A DNA stretch of 64,000 nucleotides from Rhinopithecimicrobium faecis (GTDB lineage Bacteria; Bacteroidota; Bacteroidia; Sphingobacteriales; Sphingobacteriaceae). Every line of letters begins with the position of its first letter. Within the stretch, counting starts at the first letter, position 1. The DNA lies in assembly GCA_017942165.1 (NCBI GenBank), contig JAGKSB010000011.1, positions 53,534 through 117,533 on the forward strand, in the 5' to 3' direction. This document shows, piece after piece, positions 17,801 to 24,075 of this stretch. Under the pieces are notes generated by a model, which saw nothing but the letters and a program-made list of their open reading frames with translations, did no database searches and was not told the DNA's origin. Made by a program: the position numbers and the translations under genes.

Positions 17801-17808
17801 GCTTTTCT
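17786..17808. terminator. Terminator-like dyad between ypdA and tetR
   Basis: AGAAAAGCTTA, one C, then TAAGCTTTTCT form perfect 11-bp inverted arms. As RNA it would fold as an 8-bp stem with a 7-base TTACTAA loop. It lies between convergent ypdA and tetR; the right arm is the 3' end of tetR coding sequence. T and A runs are short, so termination strength is uncertain. Confidence 0.55.
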
Positions 17809-18405
17809 CAATCCATTTAAGAATATTTTACACATCTTTTTCTGCAATTGTAAAATAATATCAAACTCTTCTTTCGTAGGTAAGAAAATTGATTTCATAT
17901 CTTTTAACATTCCCATACGCATGCCTGATAAGGAGTATAGAAAGATTTTGGAAGTCTCCTCCACGTTGTCAACTTGCAACTGTCCTTGCTTTATTCCGAT
18001 GGTTAGAATACTGCCAAAGAGTTCAATTTCTTTTAAAAAGCAGTCTTTAAATACACGCTCTATCTCTTGGGGAAGTTCATTAATAATCGATACCGTATAT
18101 TCAAAGAGATTATAATACTGGTTTATCAGTTGAATACGTTTATCCAATACAAACATCATCGCTTCTTCATAGTCCACAGTACCCGTAAGCATGTCTTCAC
18201 ACTCCGAAACCATCTTATCAATAACATACTCAAAAACGGCTGAGTAAAGAGCATTTTTATCAGGAAAATAGTAATATAATAAGGCCTTTGAAAAAGAGAG
18301 ATCTTTAGCAATCTCTGACATCGTAGTCTTGGCCATTCCGAAATGAGCAAAGCGTCGCGTTGCGGCTTCTAATATTTTCAATTTCTTTAAATCGGCATTC
18401 CCCAT
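17797..18405 (-). CDS. TetR/AcrR family transcriptional regulator
   Basis: The 202-residue protein has an N-terminal TetR helix-turn-helix domain at residues about 8-55. KILEAATRRFAHFGMAKTTM leads into SEIAKDLSFSKALLYYYFPDK, where LLYYYFPDK is the family recognition-helix signature. The remaining 150 residues form a variable helical ligand-binding domain. Such regulators usually repress a nearby transporter or detoxification gene. The gene is convergent with FUSC-ypdA and divergent from murB, so either could be a target. Its stop codon and last few codons lie in the third copy of the tandem repeat and terminator arm, so further repeat changes could alter its C-terminus. Confidence 0.93.
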   Translation of the reverse strand: MGNADLKKLKILEAATRRFAHFGMAKTTMSEIAKDLSFSKALLYYYFPDKNALYSAVFEYVIDKMVSECEDMLTGTVDYEEAMMFVLDKRIQLINQYYNLFEYTVSIINELPQEIERVFKDCFLKEIELFGSILTIGIKQGQLQVDNVEETSKIFLYSLSGMRMGMLKDMKSIFLPTKEEFDIILQLQKKMCKIFLNGLRKA

Positions 18406-18420
18406 CTTATATAAATATTA

Positions 18421-18450
18421 TTGCGCTGTGAAAGGTTTCTAGTATATTTA
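18421..18450 (+). promoter_or_regulatory. Probable promoter of murB
   Basis: TTG (18421-18423), 19 bp and TATATTTA (18443-18450) match the Bacteroidota promoter at all but the last base of the -7 box. Transcription starting near 18457 would leave a leader of about 53 nt before the murB ATG. Confidence 0.45.
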
Positions 18451-18509
18451 CCCAAAATTACGAATAAAGTTAGCTTTTTTCACTGAACAAATGTTAAAGA
18501 AAGTCAATA

Positions 18510-19526
18510 ATGAACATAATTGCTGAAGAAAAAGTATCCTTAGAAAAATATAACACTTTTCGCATAGCGGTAAATGCGGATCGCTTCTATAAATTAACTG
18601 CAGCCTCGCAGCTAACGGAGCTCTACAATCAACAGGTATTTAAGTCAAAATTTCTAGTCACAGGTGCAGGAAGCAATATTCTATATACCAAAGATTTTGA
18701 CGGAAGCATTATAAAAAATGAAATTCAGGGAATCTCTTACCGCATAGCACAGCAAGCGGTCTATGTCACAGCAGGCGCTGGAATCGTTTGGAATGATTTC
18801 GTTTGGTATTGCATCAATGAGGGCTTTTCAGGTATTGAAAATATGGCTTTAATTCCTGGTACTGTTGGCGCATCGCCTATTCAAAATATAGGAGCTTATG
18901 GAACAGAGTTAATGGATATTTTTGATCATTGTATAGCTTTTAATACAGTTACAGGAGCCTTTGAAAGGTTTGAAAATGCGGATTGTGCATTCTCGTATCG
19001 CGACAGCATCTTCAAGACAACCTACAAAGGTCAATATATTATTACCGAAGTGACCTTTAAGCTCGCAACCAATGCAGCAGTAAACACTTCCTATGGTGCT
19101 ATTCAACAAGAGTTAGTGGCACGCGGTATTGAGCGGCCTACACCAAAAGACGTTGCCGAAGTCGTTTCAAGTATACGCGTTAATAAACTACCCGATCCAA
19201 GTACGATAGGAAATGCGGGGAGTTTCTTTAAGAACCCTTTAATTTCACAAGCGCAGTTTGAGACTTTAATCCAAGAATTTCCGCAAGTTATTCATTATCC
19301 AATGGCCGATGGAGCGCAAAAAATTGCTGCAGGATGGTTAATTGAACAATGTGGCTGGAAAGGTAAATCCCTTGGACCTGCAGGCGTATGGCCTAATCAA
19401 GCACTGGTATTAGTAAATTTAAATCATGCTACAGGATCCGATATTTGGAATCTTTCAGCACAGATTATCAGCGATGTAGCTGCAAAATTCAATATTGAAT
19501 TAGAAAGAGAGGTCAATATATTCTAA
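18510..19526 (+). CDS. murB: UDP-N-acetylenolpyruvoylglucosamine reductase (type I)
   Basis: MurB reduces the enolpyruvyl group of UDP-GlcNAc-enolpyruvate with NADPH to give UDP-MurNAc, the second committed step of peptidoglycan synthesis. The 338-residue length and FAD-binding motifs fit type I (E. coli-like) MurB. Visible are TGAGSNILYTKDFDGSII, the IPGTVGASPIQNIGAYGTEL phosphate loop, SYRDSIFK, and the catalytic-serine segment GNAGSFFKNP. An early NTFRI motif matches the N-terminus, supporting this start. It is monocistronic, with its own probable promoter and a strong terminator at 19569-19605. Confidence 0.96.
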   Translation: MNIIAEEKVSLEKYNTFRIAVNADRFYKLTAASQLTELYNQQVFKSKFLVTGAGSNILYTKDFDGSIIKNEIQGISYRIAQQAVYVTAGAGIVWNDFVWYCINEGFSGIENMALIPGTVGASPIQNIGAYGTELMDIFDHCIAFNTVTGAFERFENADCAFSYRDSIFKTTYKGQYIITEVTFKLATNAAVNTSYGAIQQELVARGIERPTPKDVAEVVSSIRVNKLPDPSTIGNAGSFFKNPLISQAQFETLIQEFPQVIHYPMADGAQKIAAGWLIEQCGWKGKSLGPAGVWPNQALVLVNLNHATGSDIWNLSAQIISDVAAKFNIELEREVNIF

Positions 19527-19568
19527 AATTGACATGAACGTCTAAAAAACAGTACATCCCAACTTACT

Positions 19569-19605
19569 ACTCGAGGTCTTTAATTAGGCCTCGAGTTTTT
19601 TTTTT
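19569..19605 (+). terminator. Rho-independent terminator after murB
   Basis: ACTCGAGG and its complement CCTCGAGT flank a 12-base loop and are followed by ten T. It ends the murB transcript. Confidence 0.9.
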
Positions 19606-19795
19606 GAAAAAATAAAAATATGCGCAAAATCACTTCTAGCAGGGCTTCTGTAAACATTACGCTACAAATTACTGTATTCCAATACATAAGCGAAGCGAAA
19701 AAACAATAATTGCATAGATTTTGCATCATTAATTCTGAAAACCGTAGTTAATTAATTGAATTTATTGCGCTTCGTAGTAGTTCTTATTATTAATC

Positions 19796-19812
19796 ATTAC
19801 ACCACGTGTAAT
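19796..19812. promoter_or_regulatory. Perfect dyad upstream of the ECF sigma gene
   Basis: ATTACAC-CAC-GTGTAAT has perfect 7-bp arms with a 3-bp spacer and ends 16 bp before the sigma-factor ATG. Its position in the leader or promoter fits an operator for a dimeric regulator. The ACACnnnGTGT core is stronger than expected by chance in this AT-rich gap. The regulator is unknown. Confidence 0.45.
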
Positions 19813-19828
19813 TCTAAAACCCATTATT

Positions 19829-20341
19829 ATGACTAAGATAGAATTTGACACCCTAGTAATTGAGCACTCTGATTCTTTAAAAATGTATGCCAAAAACTTT
19901 ACAAAAGATCAGGATGACGCAAATGATTTAGTACAAGACACCTTATTGAAAGCTGTGACCTATTTTAATAATTTTAAAGAAGGCACAAATCTAAAAGGAT
20001 GGTTGTATACTATTATGAAAAATACCTTTATCAATAATTACAGACGTATCGTAAAAACCAATACTTTTATTACCAAAGAAGACGAGATCTCCAATGCTAA
20101 TTTATTTGTTTCGGCTACAAAAAATCAAGGAGAGAATAAATTTATTATGGAAGATATCAACGAAGCTTTAGCAAGCCTTTCCGAAGAATATTATATCCCT
20201 TTTTCCATGTACTTCGAAGGCTTTAAATACCATGAGATTTCTGATCATTTAGCTATCCCAATTGGAACGGTTAAAACACGTATCCATGTTGCTAGAAAAG
20301 TTATGAAAAAACAATTAACAGCATACCAAGTAGAAAACTAA
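19829..20341 (+). CDS. ECF-type RNA polymerase sigma factor
   Basis: The 170-residue protein has only sigma regions 2 and 4. Region 2 includes DANDLVQDTLLKAVTYFNNF and NLKGWLYTIMKNTFINNYRR (core binding and -10 recognition). Region 4 is EDINEALASLSEEYYIPFSMYFEGFKYHEISDHLAIPIGTVKTRIHVARKVM, a helix-turn-helix that reads the -35 element. No anti-sigma or FecR-like gene is adjacent, so it belongs to the stand-alone group common in Bacteroidota and not to the TonB/SusCD-linked ECFs. A dyad directly upstream suggests regulated expression. The small cytochrome b5-like gene starts 25 bp after its stop and may be co-transcribed. Confidence 0.93.
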   Translation: MTKIEFDTLVIEHSDSLKMYAKNFTKDQDDANDLVQDTLLKAVTYFNNFKEGTNLKGWLYTIMKNTFINNYRRIVKTNTFITKEDEISNANLFVSATKNQGENKFIMEDINEALASLSEEYYIPFSMYFEGFKYHEISDHLAIPIGTVKTRIHVARKVMKKQLTAYQVEN

Positions 20342-20366
20342 ACTTCCGATTGCTTATTTTTACAGC

Positions 20367-20621
20367 ATGGAAGAATCTCTAGATTTACCGCGTTATACCG
20401 TTGGAAAATTAGCCTTGAGAAATGGACAAGATAAACCCGAAATATGGGTCGCTTATCAGGGCATTATTTATGATGTTTCTGCAAGTAGGCTTTGGTGGAA
20501 GGGAAGTCATTATGGACATTGGGCGGGTCAAGACCTCACCGAAGAGCTTCAAGAGGCTCCACATGGAGCTGCTGTATTCGAGAAGTTTCCCAAGATAGGA
20601 TATTTAAAAAGCGACTTTTAA
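20367..20621 (+). CDS. Small cytochrome b5-like heme-binding protein
   Basis: The 84-residue protein resembles free-standing prokaryotic cytochrome b5-like (heme/steroid-binding) domains. It has PRYTVGKLALRNGQDKPEIWVAYQGIIYDVS, then WWKGSHYGHWAGQDLTEELQEAPHG. The HYGHWAG and APHG histidines are the likely axial heme ligands; the HPGG of eukaryotic cytochrome b5 is replaced, as is usual in this bacterial subgroup. It has no signal peptide or membrane anchor, so it should be cytoplasmic, and the redox partner is unknown. It follows the ECF sigma gene by 25 bp and its stop codon lies inside the terminator stem. Confidence 0.82.
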   Translation: MEESLDLPRYTVGKLALRNGQDKPEIWVAYQGIIYDVSASRLWWKGSHYGHWAGQDLTEELQEAPHGAAVFEKFPKIGYLKSDF

Positions 20622-20635
20622 AAGTCGCTTTTTTT
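20605..20635 (+). terminator. Terminator overlapping the end of the cytochrome b5-like gene
   Basis: AAAAAGCGACTTT and its complement pair around TAA, the gene's stop codon, and a T tract follows. The last four codons therefore form the left stem arm. Confidence 0.88.
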
Positions 20636-20682
20636 ATGCTTTATTAATTTGGGTTATTAATATATTTTATGAATACCTGCAA

Positions 20683-21603
20683 TTAAGCTTTTATATCAAA
20701 AGAAGAAAGTGCTACAAAAGCACGTAACCGCGCTTGGATATCTTCCTGCGTAAGATTTGCTAGACGTTCAATGCCAAATTTCTCCACACAGAAAGAAGCT
20801 AATGCAGAACCATAAATAATGGCATTCTTAATATTATTGAAATTCACCGTTTTCACGGAAGCTAGATACCCCAATAATCCCCCAGCAAATGAATCTCCCG
20901 CTCCTGTAGGATCGAATACTTCTGCCAATGGTAATGCCGGAGCTGAGAATATCTGTCCTTCACCAAAAAGTAAAGCCCCATGTTCGCCTTTTTTAATAAT
21001 TAAATAGCTAGGCCCCATAGCAAGGATAATTTCAGCCGCTTTTACCAGTGAAAATTCACCCGACAGCTGACGTGCTTCAGAATCATTTATCGTCAGAATA
21101 TCCACACGCTTAAGCACATTCTTTAAGTCTTCTAAAGCGACATCCATCCAGAAGTTCATCGTATCAAGTACTACGAGCTTAGGCGTGTTCTTTAAGCGCT
21201 CTAAAGTCTTTAATTGAATTTGTGGCGTCAGATTGCCCAATAGGATATACTCGCAATCCTGATACGATTCTGGAAGAATAGGATCAAAGTCAGCAAGCAC
21301 ATTCAAATCCGTGACTAAGGTATCGCGGGAATTCATATCCGTATGGTATTTACCGGACCAGAAAAATGTCTTCTCCCCCTTATTTACCTGCACACCACTG
21401 GTATCTATCCCTTTGTTTTTGATAATATTCAAGTTGTCAACACCGAAGTCCTCTCCTACGACGGCAACTAACTTAACATCCTTATTTAAATAGGACGCAG
21501 CAATACCTGCATAGGTCGCCGCACCACCAATTATTTTGTCTGTTTTTCCAAAGGGCGTTTCTACTGCGTCAAAGGCAATAGTTCCGATAATTACTAAACT
21601 CAT
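20683..21603 (-). CDS. PfkB family carbohydrate/nucleoside kinase
   Basis: The 306-residue protein belongs to the ribokinase/PfkB superfamily. The N-terminus MSLVIIGTIAFDAVETP and the IGGAATYAGIAASYL glycine motif form the substrate site. The C-terminal signature DPTGAGDSFAGGLLGYL contains the anion hole and the catalytic Asp. Substrates in this family range from ribose and fructose derivatives to adenosine; its AFDAVETPFGKTDKIIGGAATY pattern resembles the Bacteroidota branch labelled sugar kinase, ribokinase or adenosine kinase. No sugar-use genes adjoin it, so the substrate is open. The tRNA-Asn cluster lies upstream on the same strand with a terminator between them. Confidence 0.9.
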   Translation of the reverse strand: MSLVIIGTIAFDAVETPFGKTDKIIGGAATYAGIAASYLNKDVKLVAVVGEDFGVDNLNIIKNKGIDTSGVQVNKGEKTFFWSGKYHTDMNSRDTLVTDLNVLADFDPILPESYQDCEYILLGNLTPQIQLKTLERLKNTPKLVVLDTMNFWMDVALEDLKNVLKRVDILTINDSEARQLSGEFSLVKAAEIILAMGPSYLIIKKGEHGALLFGEGQIFSAPALPLAEVFDPTGAGDSFAGGLLGYLASVKTVNFNNIKNAIIYGSALASFCVEKFGIERLANLTQEDIQARLRAFVALSSFDIKA

Positions 21604-21621
21604 ATGAATAAAATAATATAA

Positions 21622-21653
21622 ACAAAAAAAAACCGGCTTAACGCCGGTTTAAA
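21622..21653 (-). terminator. Terminator after first tRNA-Asn
   Basis: AAACCGGCGTTAAGCCGGTTT as read on the minus strand is followed by a long T run. It lies just downstream of the tRNA-Asn copy at 21665-21738 and insulates the PfkB gene. Confidence 0.88.
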
Positions 21654-21664
21654 TTTTGTGTTAG

Positions 21665-21738
21665 CTCCTGAAGCTGGGCTCGAACCAGCGACCCTCTGAT
21701 TAACAGTCAGATGCTCTAACCAACTGAGCTATTCAGGA
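21665..21738 (-). tRNA. tRNA-Asn (anticodon GTT), copy 1
   Basis: The minus strand folds as a standard cloverleaf. The acceptor stem TCCTGAA/TTCAGGA has discriminator G. The D-loop contains AGTTGGTTAGA. The anticodon stem CTGAC/GTCAG-type pairing surrounds TGTTAAT with anticodon GTT, and the T-loop is TTCGAGC. CCA is not encoded. The sequence is the same as in the copies at 21976 and 22145. Confidence 0.96.
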
Positions 21739-21935
21739 ATGCGCTCCTTAATTAAATGAAGTCAGATAACTCCCTTTTTTTAAGTTGATACAAAAGTACA
21801 GCTTTTATTCTAACATGCAAATTTTAAATTTGTTTTTTTTATCAAAAAAAGATATCCTTTTGATAATCAATAAAATTAATTTTTTCCAAAAAATAAACGC
21901 TCCAAAATAAAGGATGCTATGGAATAGCGCTAAAA

Positions 21936-21971
21936 CAAAAAAAGTCGTTTACCGAAGTAAACGACTTTTTA
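21936..21971 (-). terminator. Terminator between tRNA-Asn copies
   Basis: AAAGTCGTTTAC and its complement form a 12-bp stem around CGAA, with a T run on the minus strand. It lies just after the second tRNA-Asn and separates it from the first, so the copies appear to be transcribed separately. Confidence 0.88.
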
Positions 21972-21975
21972 AAAG

Positions 21976-22049
21976 CTCCTGAAGCTGGGCTCGAACCAGC
22001 GACCCTCTGATTAACAGTCAGATGCTCTAACCAACTGAGCTATTCAGGA
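21976..22049 (-). tRNA. tRNA-Asn (anticodon GTT), copy 2
   Basis: This is an identical 74-base cloverleaf to the flanking copies, with anticodon GTT. It lies 237 bp upstream of copy 1 in the transcription sense and is followed by its own terminator. Confidence 0.96.
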
Positions 22050-22144
22050 AACTCACGTAAAACATTGCTGTTTTAACTTTCTTTTGAAAGGAAGACCTTT
22101 CGACAATTTCAAATTATTACCTACACAAACTGAAGATAATTTAG

Positions 22145-22218
22145 CTCCTGAAGCTGGGCTCGAACCAGCGACCCTCTGATTAACAGTCAGATGCTCTAAC
22201 CAACTGAGCTATTCAGGA
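22145..22218 (-). tRNA. tRNA-Asn (anticodon GTT), copy 3
   Basis: This is the third identical tRNA-Asn. It lies 95 bp upstream of copy 2. The spacer holds only a weak GAAAGG/CCTTTC hairpin and no T run, so copies 3 and 2 may share a transcript. Confidence 0.96.
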
Positions 22219-22352
22219 AACTCTCTTTGTCACTGTTGCGGATATTTCCGTTTCAGTGATGCAATTATCGGAAGATTATTTTAATCCTCCAAATATTTTA
22301 TGACAACTTTTTACAACTATCTTACTTCCAGCGGGAAAAATATTAAAAAATA

Positions 22353-23732
22353 TTAGAGTAAAACTCCCGAAAGGATTAAAGTAGCGAACGTAAAGTAAAT
22401 TATTAAGCCTGTAACATCCACTAAAGTGGATACAAATGGCGCTGAAGAGCTTGCCGGATCTGCGCCAAGTCGACGTAATATAAAGGGCAACATAGAGCCC
22501 ATTAAGGAACCCCAAAGCACCACACCTATTAATGATAAACTGACTACTGCCCCTACTAGATACCAGTACTCGCCATATACATTGGTAAAACTTTGCCAGG
22601 TCATAATACGTAAAAAGCCCAAAGCCCCTAATATTAAACCTAAGAAAAGTCCCGAAAGAATCTCACGCTTCATCACACGCCACCAGTCATTCAAATTTAC
22701 CTCACCTAAGGCCATCGCTTGAATGATTAAAGTCGACGCTTGGGAACCTGAATTACCGCCTGAAGACATAATTAAAGGCATCAAGGCAAACAGCATAATG
22801 GCCGTAGCCAACTGATGTTCGAAATGTTCTATAACGGTAGCGGTAAGTAGCTGCCCCAGGAATAAGACAATTAGCCAGCCTGCACGTTTCTTAACCAAAT
22901 GCCAGATAGAAACATCCAAATAAGGCTCATCAAGCGCTTCAGTACCCCCAATACGCTGCATATCCTCGGTGTACTCTTCATTGGCTACCCAAAGGATGTC
23001 ATCCACCGTTACGATTCCCAACATAATGCCTTGCTCATCTACGACAGGTAGCGCAACACGGTTGTTCATACGGAAGATATTGACCGCTTCTTCCTGCGGG
23101 TCATTGGCATTCAACGAAATAACACGATTATCAATTAGGTTTCCAACTTCTGTAATTGGATCGGCAAGGAGGATATCACGAATACGAATATCGTCAATAA
23201 GCTTGCCTTCTTCATCAATGACATACAAGACATCAATGGTTTCCGAATTTTTTCCATAGCGGCGTATATGCGCCAAAATGCGCACAATATCCCAATGTGC
23301 TTTCACCGTAATATAGTCGGGAGTCATTAGACGTCCTACAGAATCTTCGGGATAGCCCAGGAGTGATAAAGCCGCTTTGCGGTCTTCTGGAGGAAGTAAG
23401 ATAATCAACTGCTTAACTACATCCCCTTTTAATTCACCCAAGAAAGCCGTACGGTCATCGGGAGGCATCTCATTGATGATCTCACGAATCTTCTGTCCTG
23501 ATAGTTTCTTAAAGATACGCTCTTGGGTAGGGAAATCTAAAATACGGAATACATTGACCGCACGATTTATACTCAACGTTTCAAGGAATATAGGACCATA
23601 CTCCGGAAGCTCGTCAATCAATGCTTCGACATCAGAAATATTTAAATCATCTAAATAATCCTTTAGTGCAGCTTGATCTCCAGACTCAATTACTTGCTCG
23701 ATTTGCTTCACCTGCATATCCAATTCTTCCAT
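22353..23732 (-). CDS. mgtE: Magnesium transporter MgtE
   Basis: MgtE is a Mg2+-gated Mg2+ channel of the inner membrane. The 459-residue protein has the full layout. An N-domain of helical repeats (about 1-130, with MPPDDRTAFLGEL and LPPEDRKAALSLL) is followed by a pair of CBS domains (about 135-255, VGRLMTPDYITVKAHWD and VTVDDILWVANEEYTEDMQ). A plug helix leads to five membrane helices. The pore signature is LIMSSGGNSGSQASTLIIQA, with the ion-binding Asp region in GADPASSSAPFVSTLVDVTG. Length and domains are normal. It is monocistronic. The 343-bp upstream region shows no recognised Mg riboswitch. Confidence 0.95.
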   Translation of the reverse strand: MEELDMQVKQIEQVIESGDQAALKDYLDDLNISDVEALIDELPEYGPIFLETLSINRAVNVFRILDFPTQERIFKKLSGQKIREIINEMPPDDRTAFLGELKGDVVKQLIILLPPEDRKAALSLLGYPEDSVGRLMTPDYITVKAHWDIVRILAHIRRYGKNSETIDVLYVIDEEGKLIDDIRIRDILLADPITEVGNLIDNRVISLNANDPQEEAVNIFRMNNRVALPVVDEQGIMLGIVTVDDILWVANEEYTEDMQRIGGTEALDEPYLDVSIWHLVKKRAGWLIVLFLGQLLTATVIEHFEHQLATAIMLFALMPLIMSSGGNSGSQASTLIIQAMALGEVNLNDWWRVMKREILSGLFLGLILGALGFLRIMTWQSFTNVYGEYWYLVGAVVSLSLIGVVLWGSLMGSMLPFILRRLGADPASSSAPFVSTLVDVTGLIIYFTFATLILSGVLL

Positions 23733-24075
23733 AATTCCCGCTTTATTAAGTCCTACATTGGTAAAAAAATTTTATGCAAAAGTCGCTTTTTTATCCCGTA
23801 AATTATAATCATTTTTTCAGGAAATCAAAATCTAAACCGATCCCCTAATCAAAGAAATCTAAAAAATACATCAACAATTTAGCTAAACAACTAATAACCT
23901 TTGCGTTAAAGCCCTAAATAACAAAAAAATAGGCATTATTATTCTTCCCATATTTAAGAATAAAATTTAACTATCTTTGAACTAACCAAACTCCCGACCA
24001 GCTTATAGCATGCTGTAAACTAATAGCGCGCAAACCTATAACTGGAAACTTTTAAAAAAATACAGTACTCATATA
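23733..24075. other. Divergent intergenic region mgtE / gluzincin-like gene
   Basis: The 343 bp are AT-rich and contain no gene. A TATCTTTG -7-like box at 23972-23979 points toward the downstream plus-strand gene but lacks a convincing -33 element. I see no riboswitch-like structure in front of mgtE. Confidence 0.5.

Larger units (their letters stand above)
19527..19828. other. Intergenic region murB / ECF sigma gene
   Basis: These 302 bp contain the murB terminator (19569-19605), about 190 bp of AT-rich sequence with no clear promoter, and the dyad at 19796-19812. No small ORF with a credible start or RNA gene is visible. Confidence 0.6.

Noticed and set aside
22276..22515. 79-codon minus-strand frame at the end of mgtE
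   Set aside because: It overlaps the MgtE C-terminal coding sequence in another frame and shows no family motif.
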